From positions 1-22,231 of the forward strand of contig JBNJDY010000025.1 of assembly GCA_051745305.1 (NCBI GenBank): 22,231 bases of DNA. Reading direction: 5' to 3'. The translations under genes and the position numbers were made by a program. The stretch comes from Saliniplasma sp051745305 (lineage in GTDB: Archaea; Thermoplasmatota; Thermoplasmata; Halarchaeoplasmatales; Halarchaeoplasmataceae). Numbering within the stretch: the first letter of the stretch is position 1; every line of letters starts with the position of its first letter. Below, piece by piece: positions 14,598 through 22,053 of this stretch. The notes beneath the pieces are model-generated. The model was given only the letters and a program-made list of their open reading frames with translations, had not been told where the DNA came from and made no database searches.

Positions 14598-15674
14598 TTA
14601 ATATTTCCCATCTTTTACGGGCCACCTTTCGACTTCTAAACGGTCTGCAGTAGGATATTCTTCGATACCATAACATTCATGATCTATTTCATCACATATC
14701 TCTTCCAGAACCGCTAGAGCTATCTCGATCCTATCGTTCTCGGAATCGTACCACATAAGAGAATCGGGTATCTCGTAATACTCTCTGAGTTCATCAAGAA
14801 CTTCTAAAGGATTTTCAGCTAATATGATACCCTTTATCAGAGTACCATCTTCTGTAACCAGTTCTCCTTCTTTAGCAGTATTCTGTGCCCTTCTTTTTAT
14901 TCGATTGCGCAGTTGGACCCCATCTTTGAAGGAGGAGGAACAATAATGAATAGGAACTTTAAAATCGGATTTTAATATCTTTAAAGCCATCTCCTGGCTG
15001 CCTTTGACTGCACTTGAAACGTCGCTCTTTTTCTTGTAACCTCTTTTGACCATCTGTTTCCAGTTAGTAGATGAAAACTCCAGTTCATTCAAATTTACAA
15101 AATCTACAAGGTCTTCGAGAGATTTTATCAAAGTGATCGTCTCTCGTTCCATCTTAGGAATGCATGGTATCTCGATACCAACGTCGATATCCAAGTCCTT
15201 TAAAGTTTCCAGTAATAATGGGTAATCGGTTTCTTCGATCTTGTTCCAAACTTCAGCTGGAGGATGGAATCTGATCTCATCTAAACCAGCTTCGATCAAG
15301 GAACGGATCTTATCGATATCGGTAGATCTGGTGTAAAGATGTATGTGATGATCCTCACCGAACTCGGATTTTAATAATCTGATATGATCTTGGGTTTCCA
15401 TACACGTCAATGGGTCCCCACCTGTAATACCGGTACCTTCGGCATCTATACTCCTCGCTTCCTCAATTATATCTTGTTCAGAATCGGTTCTTTTTTCATT
15501 TGCGAACAGAACATCATTCCCTTTCTTTTCCTCGGATAAAGGGCAGTACCAGCATGTGCTTTCACATCTTCCAGTCACTAACAAAACCATCTTGGAACCT
15601 CGGCGGCAGTACTTACAGCCTTCAGGTAGTTTACCCGTATATAATGAATCATTCTCAAGCTTTTTTATCTTCAC
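14598..15674 (-). CDS. Radical SAM protein, COG2108-like, first gene of the larBC operon
   Basis: A 358-residue radical SAM protein. C37, C41 and C44 in GRCESTCWYCPLS form the CX3CX2C site for the [4Fe-4S] cluster that cleaves S-adenosylmethionine. GTGITGGDPLTC is the GGDP motif that binds its amino group. A further CKYC pair (C20, C23) precedes the core and could bind metal. The overall look matches the archaeal group related to pyruvate formate-lyase activating enzyme (COG2108), whose reaction is unknown to me. The start codon is GTG at 15674. A minus-strand AATTTAGTA box near 15705-15697 would give a leaderless message. It stands 13 nt before larB, so a link to the nickel-pincer cofactor or to a sulfur or nickel step is possible, but this is inference from context. 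Confidence 0.85.
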   Translation of the reverse strand: MKIKKLENDSLYTGKLPEGCKYCRRGSKMVLLVTGRCESTCWYCPLSEEKKGNDVLFANEKRTDSEQDIIEEARSIDAEGTGITGGDPLTCMETQDHIRLLKSEFGEDHHIHLYTRSTDIDKIRSLIEAGLDEIRFHPPAEVWNKIEETDYPLLLETLKDLDIDVGIEIPCIPKMERETITLIKSLEDLVDFVNLNELEFSSTNWKQMVKRGYKKKSDVSSAVKGSQEMALKILKSDFKVPIHYCSSSFKDGVQLRNRIKRRAQNTAKEGELVTEDGTLIKGIILAENPLEVLDELREYYEIPDSLMWYDSENDRIEIALAVLEEICDEIDHECYGIEEYPTADRLEVERWPVKDGKY

Positions 15675-15719
15675 AACATATGTTAAGAAATGAAAGTACT
15701 AAATTCTTTCCGCTTACCA

Positions 15720-15730
15720 AAATATTAAAA
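15720..15730 (+). promoter_or_regulatory. TATA-like box of the endonuclease IV-like gene
   Basis: AAATATTAAAA lies 23-33 nt before the ATG at 15753, with no ribosome site. The divergent radical SAM operon starts 79 nt away, so this 78-nt gap carries both promoters. Confidence 0.5.
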
Positions 15731-15752
15731 CTTCTAAGTAGAATCACCTATC

Positions 15753-16556
15753 ATGATCAGACTAGGACCGGCTGGAACACCACACGGAGTCAGCAGTACT
15801 AAAGATAGTATGAAACACCTCGCTGAAGAGGGTTTGAACGCCATGGAAGTACAGTTCGTTCGAGGTGCCAGGATGAAGGATTCCACCGCTGAAAAGATCG
15901 GTGAAGAAGCGGAGAAACACGGTATCCACCTATCCATCCACGCACCGTACTACATCAACTTGAACTCCGAGAAAGAAGAAACCATCGAGAAGAGCAAGGA
16001 ACGGATCATGAAGAGTTCAAGGTTAGGGGACATCATGGGTGCTAAGATAATCACAGTCCATGCAGGCTATTATTCTGGGATGGAAAGTGAAGAAGCCACA
16101 GAGATAATCGGGGACGGGGTCGTGGAATGTGCCGAGAAGATCATAGACGAAAATTTGGACGTGAAGATCGGTCTCGAGCAGATGGGTCGGAAGAAGAGCT
16201 GGGGGACTCTAGATGAGATAAAAAAGGTCATGGACCGCTCCGAAGTTGCAGTACCTGTTGTAGATTTTGCACACTACCATGCCAGATATGATGGTATTTT
16301 GCAGAGTGAAAACGATTTTCGAGAACTTCTAGATAAGTTCGAAAACATATACGATGGACCGCTGCACAGTCACTTTTCATCTATCGAATACAACGAAACA
16401 GGTGAGAGAGAACACATGGATTTGGATGCTTATGACCCAGATTTTCGAAAACTCGCCCCAATATTAAAAGAAAAAGAATACGATATCACCGTGATCTGTG
16501 AGACAGCTGAGTTAGATCGTGACAGTTTGAAAATGAAAAAGATACTTGGGTTATGA
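15753..16556 (+). CDS. Endonuclease IV-like TIM-barrel protein (AP endonuclease family 2)
   Basis: A 267-residue TIM-barrel protein of the xylose isomerase-like/Nfo fold. The metal-ligand series of endonuclease IV can be followed: H63 (SIHAPYY), H103 (TVHAGYY), E142 (GLEQMG), D171 and H174 (VVDFAHYHAR), H205/H207 (LHSHFS) and E250 (ICETAE). This suggests a trinuclear zinc enzyme cutting DNA at abasic sites. It is slightly short for Nfo (about 280) and belongs to the archaeal branch, so sugar-phosphate isomerase-type activity is a weaker alternative. Its stop codon directly abuts the rad50 stop on the other strand (16556/16557), placing it in a DNA-repair neighbourhood. Confidence 0.8.
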   Translation: MIRLGPAGTPHGVSSTKDSMKHLAEEGLNAMEVQFVRGARMKDSTAEKIGEEAEKHGIHLSIHAPYYINLNSEKEETIEKSKERIMKSSRLGDIMGAKIITVHAGYYSGMESEEATEIIGDGVVECAEKIIDENLDVKIGLEQMGRKKSWGTLDEIKKVMDRSEVAVPVVDFAHYHARYDGILQSENDFRELLDKFENIYDGPLHSHFSSIEYNETGEREHMDLDAYDPDFRKLAPILKEKEYDITVICETAELDRDSLKMKKILGL

Positions 16557-18971
16557 TCAACCTATCTTTTTAACTACCGAGATACCGTCTGTCTTCTGAA
16601 CCACATACTCCACATCAGCTAGATTAGCGATCTCGTTCTCATGTGACACGATTATCACTTGATCTGCGGTTAACAGTTCCATGACATCTTTCAACCTTGT
16701 CAACTGTTCCCGACTGAAACCGGTCGTAGGCTCGTCTAAGACGAGTAAATTGCTTTTTAAGCCCAATTCTTTCTTTATCATGGTGTTGAATGCTAAACGG
16801 TAAGCAAGGGCAACAGAAGTCCTTTCTCCGCCGCTGAGGTCATCTACGGATGTCTCATTGTTCTGTACTGTTATCAGAGGTGCAAAGTCTTCATCTAATC
16901 TTGCACTGATCTCAGGATCTTCCAAGATATTATCGAACCAGTTAGTGAAGTACTGTTCAAAATCCCTGTTCAACTGTGCCATCCTGTGCTCTTCCATGGA
17001 CTTTATACTTTCTTTGAAATCTCCTACCAGCCAGTTTTTCAACCTTTTCAACTTACTTGACTCTTCCTTGGCATGTTTAAGCTCTTCGATGAACTCTTTT
17101 TTCTCTTCGATCTCTTTCTTCAACCTTTCGACGTCATTTTTTAAGTTCTTAACCCTTTCTTCCAAAGTACTCTTCTCACTTAGACACTTGTCATACTTTC
17201 TCTTCACGTCTTGGAATTCATCCCTGGAGAAGTCTTTCTTAAAATGCTCCAACTTGTCAACCAGTTCACTTCTTTTCTTTTTTAATTCCTCAAGCGACTC
17301 TTGAGTTTCTTTCTTCTTTTGGATGACATCCTCTTTTTCCTTGACCTTCTGTTTTAATCTTAAGTACTCATCTCTGAATTCTCTTAACTCGTTACGTTCC
17401 TCGACTAAGGGTTTCAAATCATCTCGTTCGTACTCAAATTCTTCCACCTGGTCCTTCAACGTCTCAACATCTTCCTCCTTCTCTCGGATAAGAGTTTTTA
17501 CCTCATCGATATCATCGGTTTCCCTTTCGATCCTCTTGATCTCTTTGTGAGTATAATCTAGTTCTTTTTCTTTCTTTTCGATCCCCCTTATCTCTTTCTG
17601 GAGTTCATCAAGCTCATCTTTAACTTCCTTTTTCTCACTCTTTAACTCTTCCTTTTCATCCCTTAACTCTTCTATCTGAGAATCAATATCTTCGATTATC
17701 TTTTCAATATGTTCCTCATCGATGGGTTGTTTACATTTGGGACACTTTGCCTCATCTTCCAAGTCCATGATCTCTTTCTTTTCGTCATCCAAGCTTTTGA
17801 TCCTGCTTTCGACGCTTTTGATACTTCCTTTCAAGTCACTGAATCTATTCCTTAGGTCCTCTCTATTTTCCTTCAATTCATCAAGAACTTCGACTTCCTC
17901 CTCCAACTCGTCAACTTTCTCCTCGAGTTCTTGCTTCTTATGCAGAGCTTTCTTTTTATCATCTAATTTTTCACTTAGACTCTCCAATTTGAATTGAAAT
18001 TTATCGATATCACTTTCCAACCCTTCGCGTTTTTCGACCTTTTCTCTAATGTCTTCTATTTCCTCACCTAGTTCCTCGTATCTTTCTTTCTTACACTCGA
18101 TCTCGTCCAACCTTTTTTCACCTTCAACGATCTCTTCTAATTTCTTCTTTAAATCCTTAATATTACTTTCCAGATTTTCGATCTTATCTTTTATCCGTTT
18201 TTCTTCACTCTCAGCTTCTTTTATCTTTTCATTCAGTTTCTCCAGTTCTTTCTTTCTCTCTTTTAATTCAGATACTGATTTCTTGGCTTCCTGTAGATCA
18301 TCTTTGGATGTTGCCCTTTCTTCTTTTTTTTCAGTCAACTCATCTTTCTTTTCAGCGAGTCTATCCTTTTCGTCATCCAACCTTTCAGCTCTTGTTTCAA
18401 GTGTATTGATCTCAACCCCTAGGTTTTTCTTAACTGTGGAGATGTTATCTACAGCCCTTTTGTAATCCTCTAGATTGAAAACCTTCCTGATGGCCTCGAG
18501 TCTATCATCGGTGTTCATAGATAGGATCTCTTTCATCTTCTCCTGAGGTGTGTATATGGACATGTGGAATGTTCTGACCTTTCCTCTAGAACCTTCTCTT
18601 AACTCTAGAAGTTCCACTATCCGATCCCTCATCTCCTGCCATGAAAGTTCCATCTTTGTATTTTCCCTTTCCAAATAAGACTCGTCGCCTTTGATACCGT
18701 CACTCTTCCTCTTCAAACTCCTGAAAGCGGTGTAATCTACACCATCTATAGAGAATTTTAATTCAACACTTGCTTTCTTAGCACCGTGCCGCATCAACTT
18801 GTCATAGAAGTTCCTCTGGGTCCCGCCGAAGAGTGCGAACTCTACGGAGTAAAGTATGGATGATTTACCCGATCCAATATCTCCCTGGAATATCAGTACA
18901 CCGGGACTGAAATCGATCTCCTGCTCTTTATAACTCCGAATGTTCTTGATCTTAATGTGTTTAAGCATCAT
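16557..18971 (-). CDS. rad50: Rad50 DNA double-strand break repair ATPase
   Basis: An 804-residue SMC-like ATPase, partner of Mre11 in double-strand break processing. Walker A is GDIGSGKSS near residues 30-38. The Q-loop region YTPQEKMKEIL follows at about 140-150. Long antiparallel coiled coils run to and from the zinc hook CPKC (C410, C413), which dimerises through zinc. The ABC signature is DDLSGGERTSVALAYRLAF (LSGGE 712-716), with Walker B plus D-loop LLVLDEPTTGFSREQ (from 742). It is somewhat shorter than the usual 850-900 because of shorter coils. The start: an in-frame TTG at 18977 lies inside the mre11 stop, but ATG 18971 has GGAGG 9 nt upstream and gives the normal MMLKHIKIKNIRSY beginning, so I prefer it. 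Only 2 nt separate it from mre11. Confidence 0.95.
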   Translation of the reverse strand: MMLKHIKIKNIRSYKEQEIDFSPGVLIFQGDIGSGKSSILYSVEFALFGGTQRNFYDKLMRHGAKKASVELKFSIDGVDYTAFRSLKRKSDGIKGDESYLERENTKMELSWQEMRDRIVELLELREGSRGKVRTFHMSIYTPQEKMKEILSMNTDDRLEAIRKVFNLEDYKRAVDNISTVKKNLGVEINTLETRAERLDDEKDRLAEKKDELTEKKEERATSKDDLQEAKKSVSELKERKKELEKLNEKIKEAESEEKRIKDKIENLESNIKDLKKKLEEIVEGEKRLDEIECKKERYEELGEEIEDIREKVEKREGLESDIDKFQFKLESLSEKLDDKKKALHKKQELEEKVDELEEEVEVLDELKENREDLRNRFSDLKGSIKSVESRIKSLDDEKKEIMDLEDEAKCPKCKQPIDEEHIEKIIEDIDSQIEELRDEKEELKSEKKEVKDELDELQKEIRGIEKKEKELDYTHKEIKRIERETDDIDEVKTLIREKEEDVETLKDQVEEFEYERDDLKPLVEERNELREFRDEYLRLKQKVKEKEDVIQKKKETQESLEELKKKRSELVDKLEHFKKDFSRDEFQDVKRKYDKCLSEKSTLEERVKNLKNDVERLKKEIEEKKEFIEELKHAKEESSKLKRLKNWLVGDFKESIKSMEEHRMAQLNRDFEQYFTNWFDNILEDPEISARLDEDFAPLITVQNNETSVDDLSGGERTSVALAYRLAFNTMIKKELGLKSNLLVLDEPTTGFSREQLTRLKDVMELLTADQVIIVSHENEIANLADVEYVVQKTDGISVVKKIG

Positions 18972-18973
18972 CG

Positions 18974-20284
18974 TCAATCGCCTCCGAAATCGGACAGAGA
19001 GAACTGTCCCTTTTGTCCATTCTTCTCCCCGACACCGTCCTTCTTTTCAACTTCATCCACTACTTTCTCCGAACTATCACTCTCATCTTCCTCGACATCC
19101 TCATATTCATCTAAATTATCGATAAGGTTCCAAGCTTCATGCCAGATCCTATCGTCATAATCAGTATTAGTTTCTCCATCCACCTGTTCAACCTTCAGGA
19201 CATTCAATAGATCCTTGGCGAATTTTTTATTGACAAGATCGTTGAAACCGTATTCATCAAGTATCGTGTCTTCGATTTCAGCATCATCTTTCTCCTTTAT
19301 CTTCAATCTCTCTATATTTTTCCCCTCTAAATTTCTCCTATTCAAAAAGACAGTTTCTGCACCGGCCTCTTCGATCTTCCTTCTAACACTCATAAAATCT
19401 ATATCTTCAGGCACACCTTCTCTTAAAACCCCCGATACCTTAATCAACACTACTTCTTCATGGATTTCACTACGAGATAAGTCTAAAAGTTCTTCCTCGA
19501 GTTCAGAAGGTAGTAACCCTTCTGCGTCGATGTTGACTCTACGTATCTCACATACATCAACTGGAACGTACCTTGGTTCCCAATCCTCTACTATATAAAA
19601 TCCTCTATCTAGATCGTTCTCAAGATCTGTATATGAGGAGCCAAATGTCACACCAGGATAGATTATAGGACTTCCGTCTTTCTCTTCTCTAAGATTACGA
19701 TGGATATGTCCACCGGCATAGTATTTGTAACCGTCTGGGATCGAACTCATCGGAACCGTCTCTTTCTCATGGATATCTACTGGTTTCATCTCTGATACTG
19801 GTGTGTGGAAAACGAAGATTGCATCCCCATCGGGTTCAATAAAATTCAATTCTTTGTAGTAACTTGTATCCTTCCTACTTTTACGACCGCTTAAACCCGT
19901 TATCTTAACTCCAGATTTATCTTCGACGTGTTCCAAGGATTGGGATTCATCCAAGTAATGTACTACTTTCTTGAAAAGATCAGCACTCTCCAAAACATCC
20001 ACCAGGGAGGCTTTAGCGATATTGAAATCGTGAGAGCCATAAACAGAATATATCCTGATGTCTTTTTTACGGGCCTTAACAAGTGATTTAACCGTTCTAT
20101 CTACGACGTCCATATCAGGATGTGGATTGTGAAATAGATCACCTGCGATGATGATGAAATCTACCTCTTCCTGGATACTCTTTTCGATGACCTCTTCAAA
20201 GGCTCGAAGATTATACTCCCTTAAAGTGGGATTACGACCGAAAGCACCGAGATGGCAGTCCGCAATATGAGAGAATTTCACCAT
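18974..20284 (-). CDS. mre11: Mre11 DNA double-strand break repair nuclease
   Basis: A 436-residue calcineurin-like phosphoesterase and Mn-dependent nuclease. Motifs in order: HIADCHLGAF (D9, H11), IAGDLFHNPHP (D49), VYGSHD (H85), VFHTP (H160) and GGHIHRN (H193, H195). The third motif has Ser84 where the best-known enzymes have Asn (GNHD). The capping domain follows to about 300. After that comes a helical Rad50-binding region (about 345-390), then an acidic Glu/Asp/Ser/Lys linker (395-425) and a terminal GQFSLSDFGGD tail. That tail resembles, but does not complete, a PCNA-binding box (QxxLxxFF). Its TGA stop is 2 nt before the rad50 ATG, so the two are one operon. It has its own TATA-like box at 20308-20317. 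Confidence 0.95.
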   Translation of the reverse strand: MVKFSHIADCHLGAFGRNPTLREYNLRAFEEVIEKSIQEEVDFIIIAGDLFHNPHPDMDVVDRTVKSLVKARKKDIRIYSVYGSHDFNIAKASLVDVLESADLFKKVVHYLDESQSLEHVEDKSGVKITGLSGRKSRKDTSYYKELNFIEPDGDAIFVFHTPVSEMKPVDIHEKETVPMSSIPDGYKYYAGGHIHRNLREEKDGSPIIYPGVTFGSSYTDLENDLDRGFYIVEDWEPRYVPVDVCEIRRVNIDAEGLLPSELEEELLDLSRSEIHEEVVLIKVSGVLREGVPEDIDFMSVRRKIEEAGAETVFLNRRNLEGKNIERLKIKEKDDAEIEDTILDEYGFNDLVNKKFAKDLLNVLKVEQVDGETNTDYDDRIWHEAWNLIDNLDEYEDVEEDESDSSEKVVDEVEKKDGVGEKNGQKGQFSLSDFGGD

Positions 20285-20307
20285 TTGCGATGTTATACCA
20301 AAAAGGG

Positions 20308-20317
20308 GTTTAATAGT
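20308..20317 (-). promoter_or_regulatory. TATA-like box of mre11-rad50
   Basis: Minus-strand ACTATTAAAC lies 24-33 nt before the mre11 ATG at 20284, without a ribosome site. The operon can therefore be transcribed independently of the HerA-like gene. Confidence 0.45.
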
Positions 20318-20345
20318 TTACTGAGAGAGGGGTGTGAAAATGGTG

Positions 20346-20358
20346 AAACACATATGTG
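20346..20358. repeat. Upstream copy of the AAACACATATGT element
   Basis: AAACACATATGTG includes the perfect palindrome CACATATGTG (20349-20358). The 12-mer AAACACATATGT recurs at 20437-20448 inside the TA operator, 91 bp downstream. It could be a second binding site of the antitoxin placed between the divergent mre11 and TA promoters. Confidence 0.5.
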
Positions 20359-20421
20359 AACTCCTGCTATCTACCCTCAAACAGCGATATTTTTCAGGTA
20401 TTGAACTCGTAAAAACAAAAG

Positions 20422-20453
20422 TTTTATATAAACTGTAAACACATATGTTTACA
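20422..20453 (+). promoter_or_regulatory. Promoter and operator of the RHH-RelE pair
   Basis: TTTTATATAAAC (20422-20433) is a strong TATA box. It is followed at once by TGTAAAC-N6-GTTTACA (20434-20453), an inverted repeat with perfect 7-bp arms. Transcription would start near the right arm, so a ribbon-helix-helix protein bound here would block it. This is the standard autoregulation of such TA pairs. Confidence 0.65.
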
Positions 20454-20460
20454 AGATAAT

Positions 20461-20673
20461 ATGGCACAAGTGCAGGTAAGAGTTACAGATAAAATGATCG
20501 AAACATTGGACGAATGGGTAGAAGAAGGAAAGTTCAAGAGTCGCAGTGACGCAGTACGGAGTGTTCTACAGCAATACGAAGAGAAGGAAAGAACTCGCGA
20601 ATTCTACAAGATGCTGGTCAAAAGGAGCGAAGAAGCTAAAAAGCACCCTGAAGATCTCATCCCACTGGAGTAG
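20461..20673 (+). CDS. Ribbon-helix-helix (CopG/ParD-like) antitoxin
   Basis: A 70-residue protein. Residues 3-45 form a ribbon-helix-helix domain: strand AQVQVRVTDKMIETLDEWVEEG, then FKSRSDAVRSVLQQY with the S/T-R-S-D-A-V start of helix B. The C-terminal tail REFYKMLVKRSEEAKKHPED would bind the toxin that follows. The 7-bp-armed palindrome at 20434-20453 just upstream is its probable operator. RHH antitoxins may be paired with either RelE/ParE or other toxins; here the next gene, 5 nt after the stop, is RelE-like. The module lies between mre11 and the HerA-like gene on the opposite strand. Confidence 0.85.
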   Translation: MAQVQVRVTDKMIETLDEWVEEGKFKSRSDAVRSVLQQYEEKERTREFYKMLVKRSEEAKKHPEDLIPLE

Positions 20674-20678
20674 GTTGG

Positions 20679-20945
20679 ATGAGTTATGAGGTTTTACTTC
20701 ATCCAAGAGCTTATGAATTTTTGAAGAAGGCTGAAGATGAGGTTGAAAGTAGGATTAGAGATAAGTTGAAAAGTTTGTCTGATGACCCTAAAAGCGGAGA
20801 GAAATTAAAACACTCTGAGTTTTGGCTACAGCGAATAGCTGACCATAGGGCTATCTATGAGATAAAACATAAAGACCAACAAGTTATCATACTTTTTATC
20901 GGACACAGAAATGATGTCTATGATGATTTCTCAAGGTTAGTTTGA
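20679..20945 (+). CDS. RelE/ParE-family toxin
   Basis: An 88-residue RelE-superfamily protein, MSYEVLLHPRAYEFLKKAEDE at the N-terminus, then SLSDDPKSGEKLKHS, FWLQRIADHRAIYEI and IILFIGHRNDVYDDF. The order strand-helix-helix-strand-strand, the R-x-x-x-x-R-AIYEI strand and the terminal GHR-YDDF are typical of the archaeal RelE branch that cuts mRNA on the ribosome. Basic residues R72, R77-like positions and K/R clusters are present, so activity is plausible. GGAG lies 8 nt before the ATG, inside the end of the antitoxin gene. It resembles the dead copy at 7535-7690. Confidence 0.85.
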   Translation: MSYEVLLHPRAYEFLKKAEDEVESRIRDKLKSLSDDPKSGEKLKHSEFWLQRIADHRAIYEIKHKDQQVIILFIGHRNDVYDDFSRLV

Positions 20946-21094
20946 ATCAATTATATTTATTATTGAGTAATAAATTAATCTATGTAGTTAAATTTCTGTA
21001 ACCTAAGTCTATCAATGCAATGTTTTTATTTTCCCAACCCAAATTCACTCTACATACCGAAAAATTAATAATTGATAGCAATATTTATTATTCT

Positions 21095-21394
21095 ATGCCC
21101 AGTAAAAGTATTTCCATTAGCATACCTGAACTAATGGATAATGAGATAAACGCTCTAGTTAAAACCGGTGAATATAGTTCTAAAAGTGATGTGATCAGAG
21201 ATGCGTTCAGAACGTTTCTCAGGAAAAACTACGGGAAAAAATTACGCATAGCTATCGAACTGTATAAAGAAGAAAAGGTCTCACTGATGAGAGCAGCTGA
21301 GATAGCTGAGCTCGATTCGGAGAGCTTCAAGCAGGAGCTAAAGGATAGAGGTATACCCGTAATGACCTACTTCAGTGCAGAACATGAAGACTAA
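21095..21394 (+). CDS. Antitoxin with ribbon-helix-helix plus UPF0175-like domain
   Basis: A 99-residue protein. Residues 4-45 (SISISIPELMDNEINALVKT, then SSKSDVIRDAFRTFL) are a ribbon-helix-helix DNA-binding unit. Residues about 46-90 (LRIAIELYKEEKVSLMRAAEIAELDSESFKQELKDRGIPV) match UPF0175, a helix-turn-helix-like family found beside PIN-like toxins. The joined layout suggests DNA binding by the first part and toxin contact by the second. The start at 21095 gives the clean MPSKSISI terminus. The in-frame ATG at 21020 adds 25 residues unlike the family, and an A/T box near 21066-21072 fits a leaderless start at 21095. The PIN-like gene follows 15 nt downstream. Confidence 0.8.
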   Translation: MPSKSISISIPELMDNEINALVKTGEYSSKSDVIRDAFRTFLRKNYGKKLRIAIELYKEEKVSLMRAAEIAELDSESFKQELKDRGIPVMTYFSAEHED

Positions 21395-21409
21395 AGGAGA
21401 AATATTCAG

Positions 21410-21904
21410 ATGAATAATCTTTTAATTCTTGATACTGACGCTGCATCAGTACTCGCTAAAGCTGAACTCGTAAACGATATTCTAGTATTATACTCGAAGA
21501 GTAAGATCGTGATAACTCCTAAAGTTGAAGATGAACTCGAAAGACCTCTTGATTATGGATACAAATTTCCTAACAAGATCTTGCAAGAAAAAGAGATCGA
21601 CACGGTCAATATTTCCAGAGATGAAAAAGAACTCTACATAAAATGGTTCGATCAGATCGTGATAGGCAAAGGAGAATTGGAATCTATCGCTGTAGCTAAA
21701 AAGAGAGATGGTGTCTTCTTTACGATGGATAAGATCGCAGCCAAAGTCGCTAAGGATAAAGGAGTGGATATCACTGCTTTCGATACAATCATGAAAAAGA
21801 TGTTGAAGAGTGATATCATCGATAAAGAAAAGGCTAAAAAGGCGATAGATAAGATACAGGAAAAGGATAATAGAAAAATAGACAAAAAGAAGATTTTTTC
21901 GTAA
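21410..21904 (+). CDS. PIN-like (DUF3368-type) putative ribonuclease toxin
   Basis: A 164-residue PIN-like protein: ILDTDAASVLAKAELVNDIL (D8), TPKVEDELERP (E40/E42), GKGELESIAVAKKRDGVFFTMD (E89, D107) and AAKVAKDKGVDI. The four acidic positions are those of the PIN active site, and the GELESIA helix and F-TMD strand follow the DUF3368 pattern found beside UPF0175 genes. The C-terminal about 35 residues are Lys-rich and helical, beyond the usual fold. GGAG lies 10 nt before the ATG. With the RHH-UPF0175 gene it forms the second TA module inserted between mre11 and the HerA-like gene. Confidence 0.78.
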   Translation: MNNLLILDTDAASVLAKAELVNDILVLYSKSKIVITPKVEDELERPLDYGYKFPNKILQEKEIDTVNISRDEKELYIKWFDQIVIGKGELESIAVAKKRDGVFFTMDKIAAKVAKDKGVDITAFDTIMKKMLKSDIIDKEKAKKAIDKIQEKDNRKIDKKKIFS

Positions 21905-22053
21905 TGAACGATCTAAATTCAGTTTGAAACGTTCCCCACCAGCATTATTAGCTTATACTCATACTGACCGCTAACAATTCATTTTATCATGTCTGCAGGA
22001 AGTGTGGATTTTTACGAATAAAATGGACTAAAAAAGAGTGTACGTGATTCTAT

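Noticed and set aside
16858..18465. Several plus-strand ORFs rich in Ser/Phe/Leu inside rad50
   Set aside because: They are complements of the Glu/Lys-rich coiled-coil codons and have no independent motifs or start signals.
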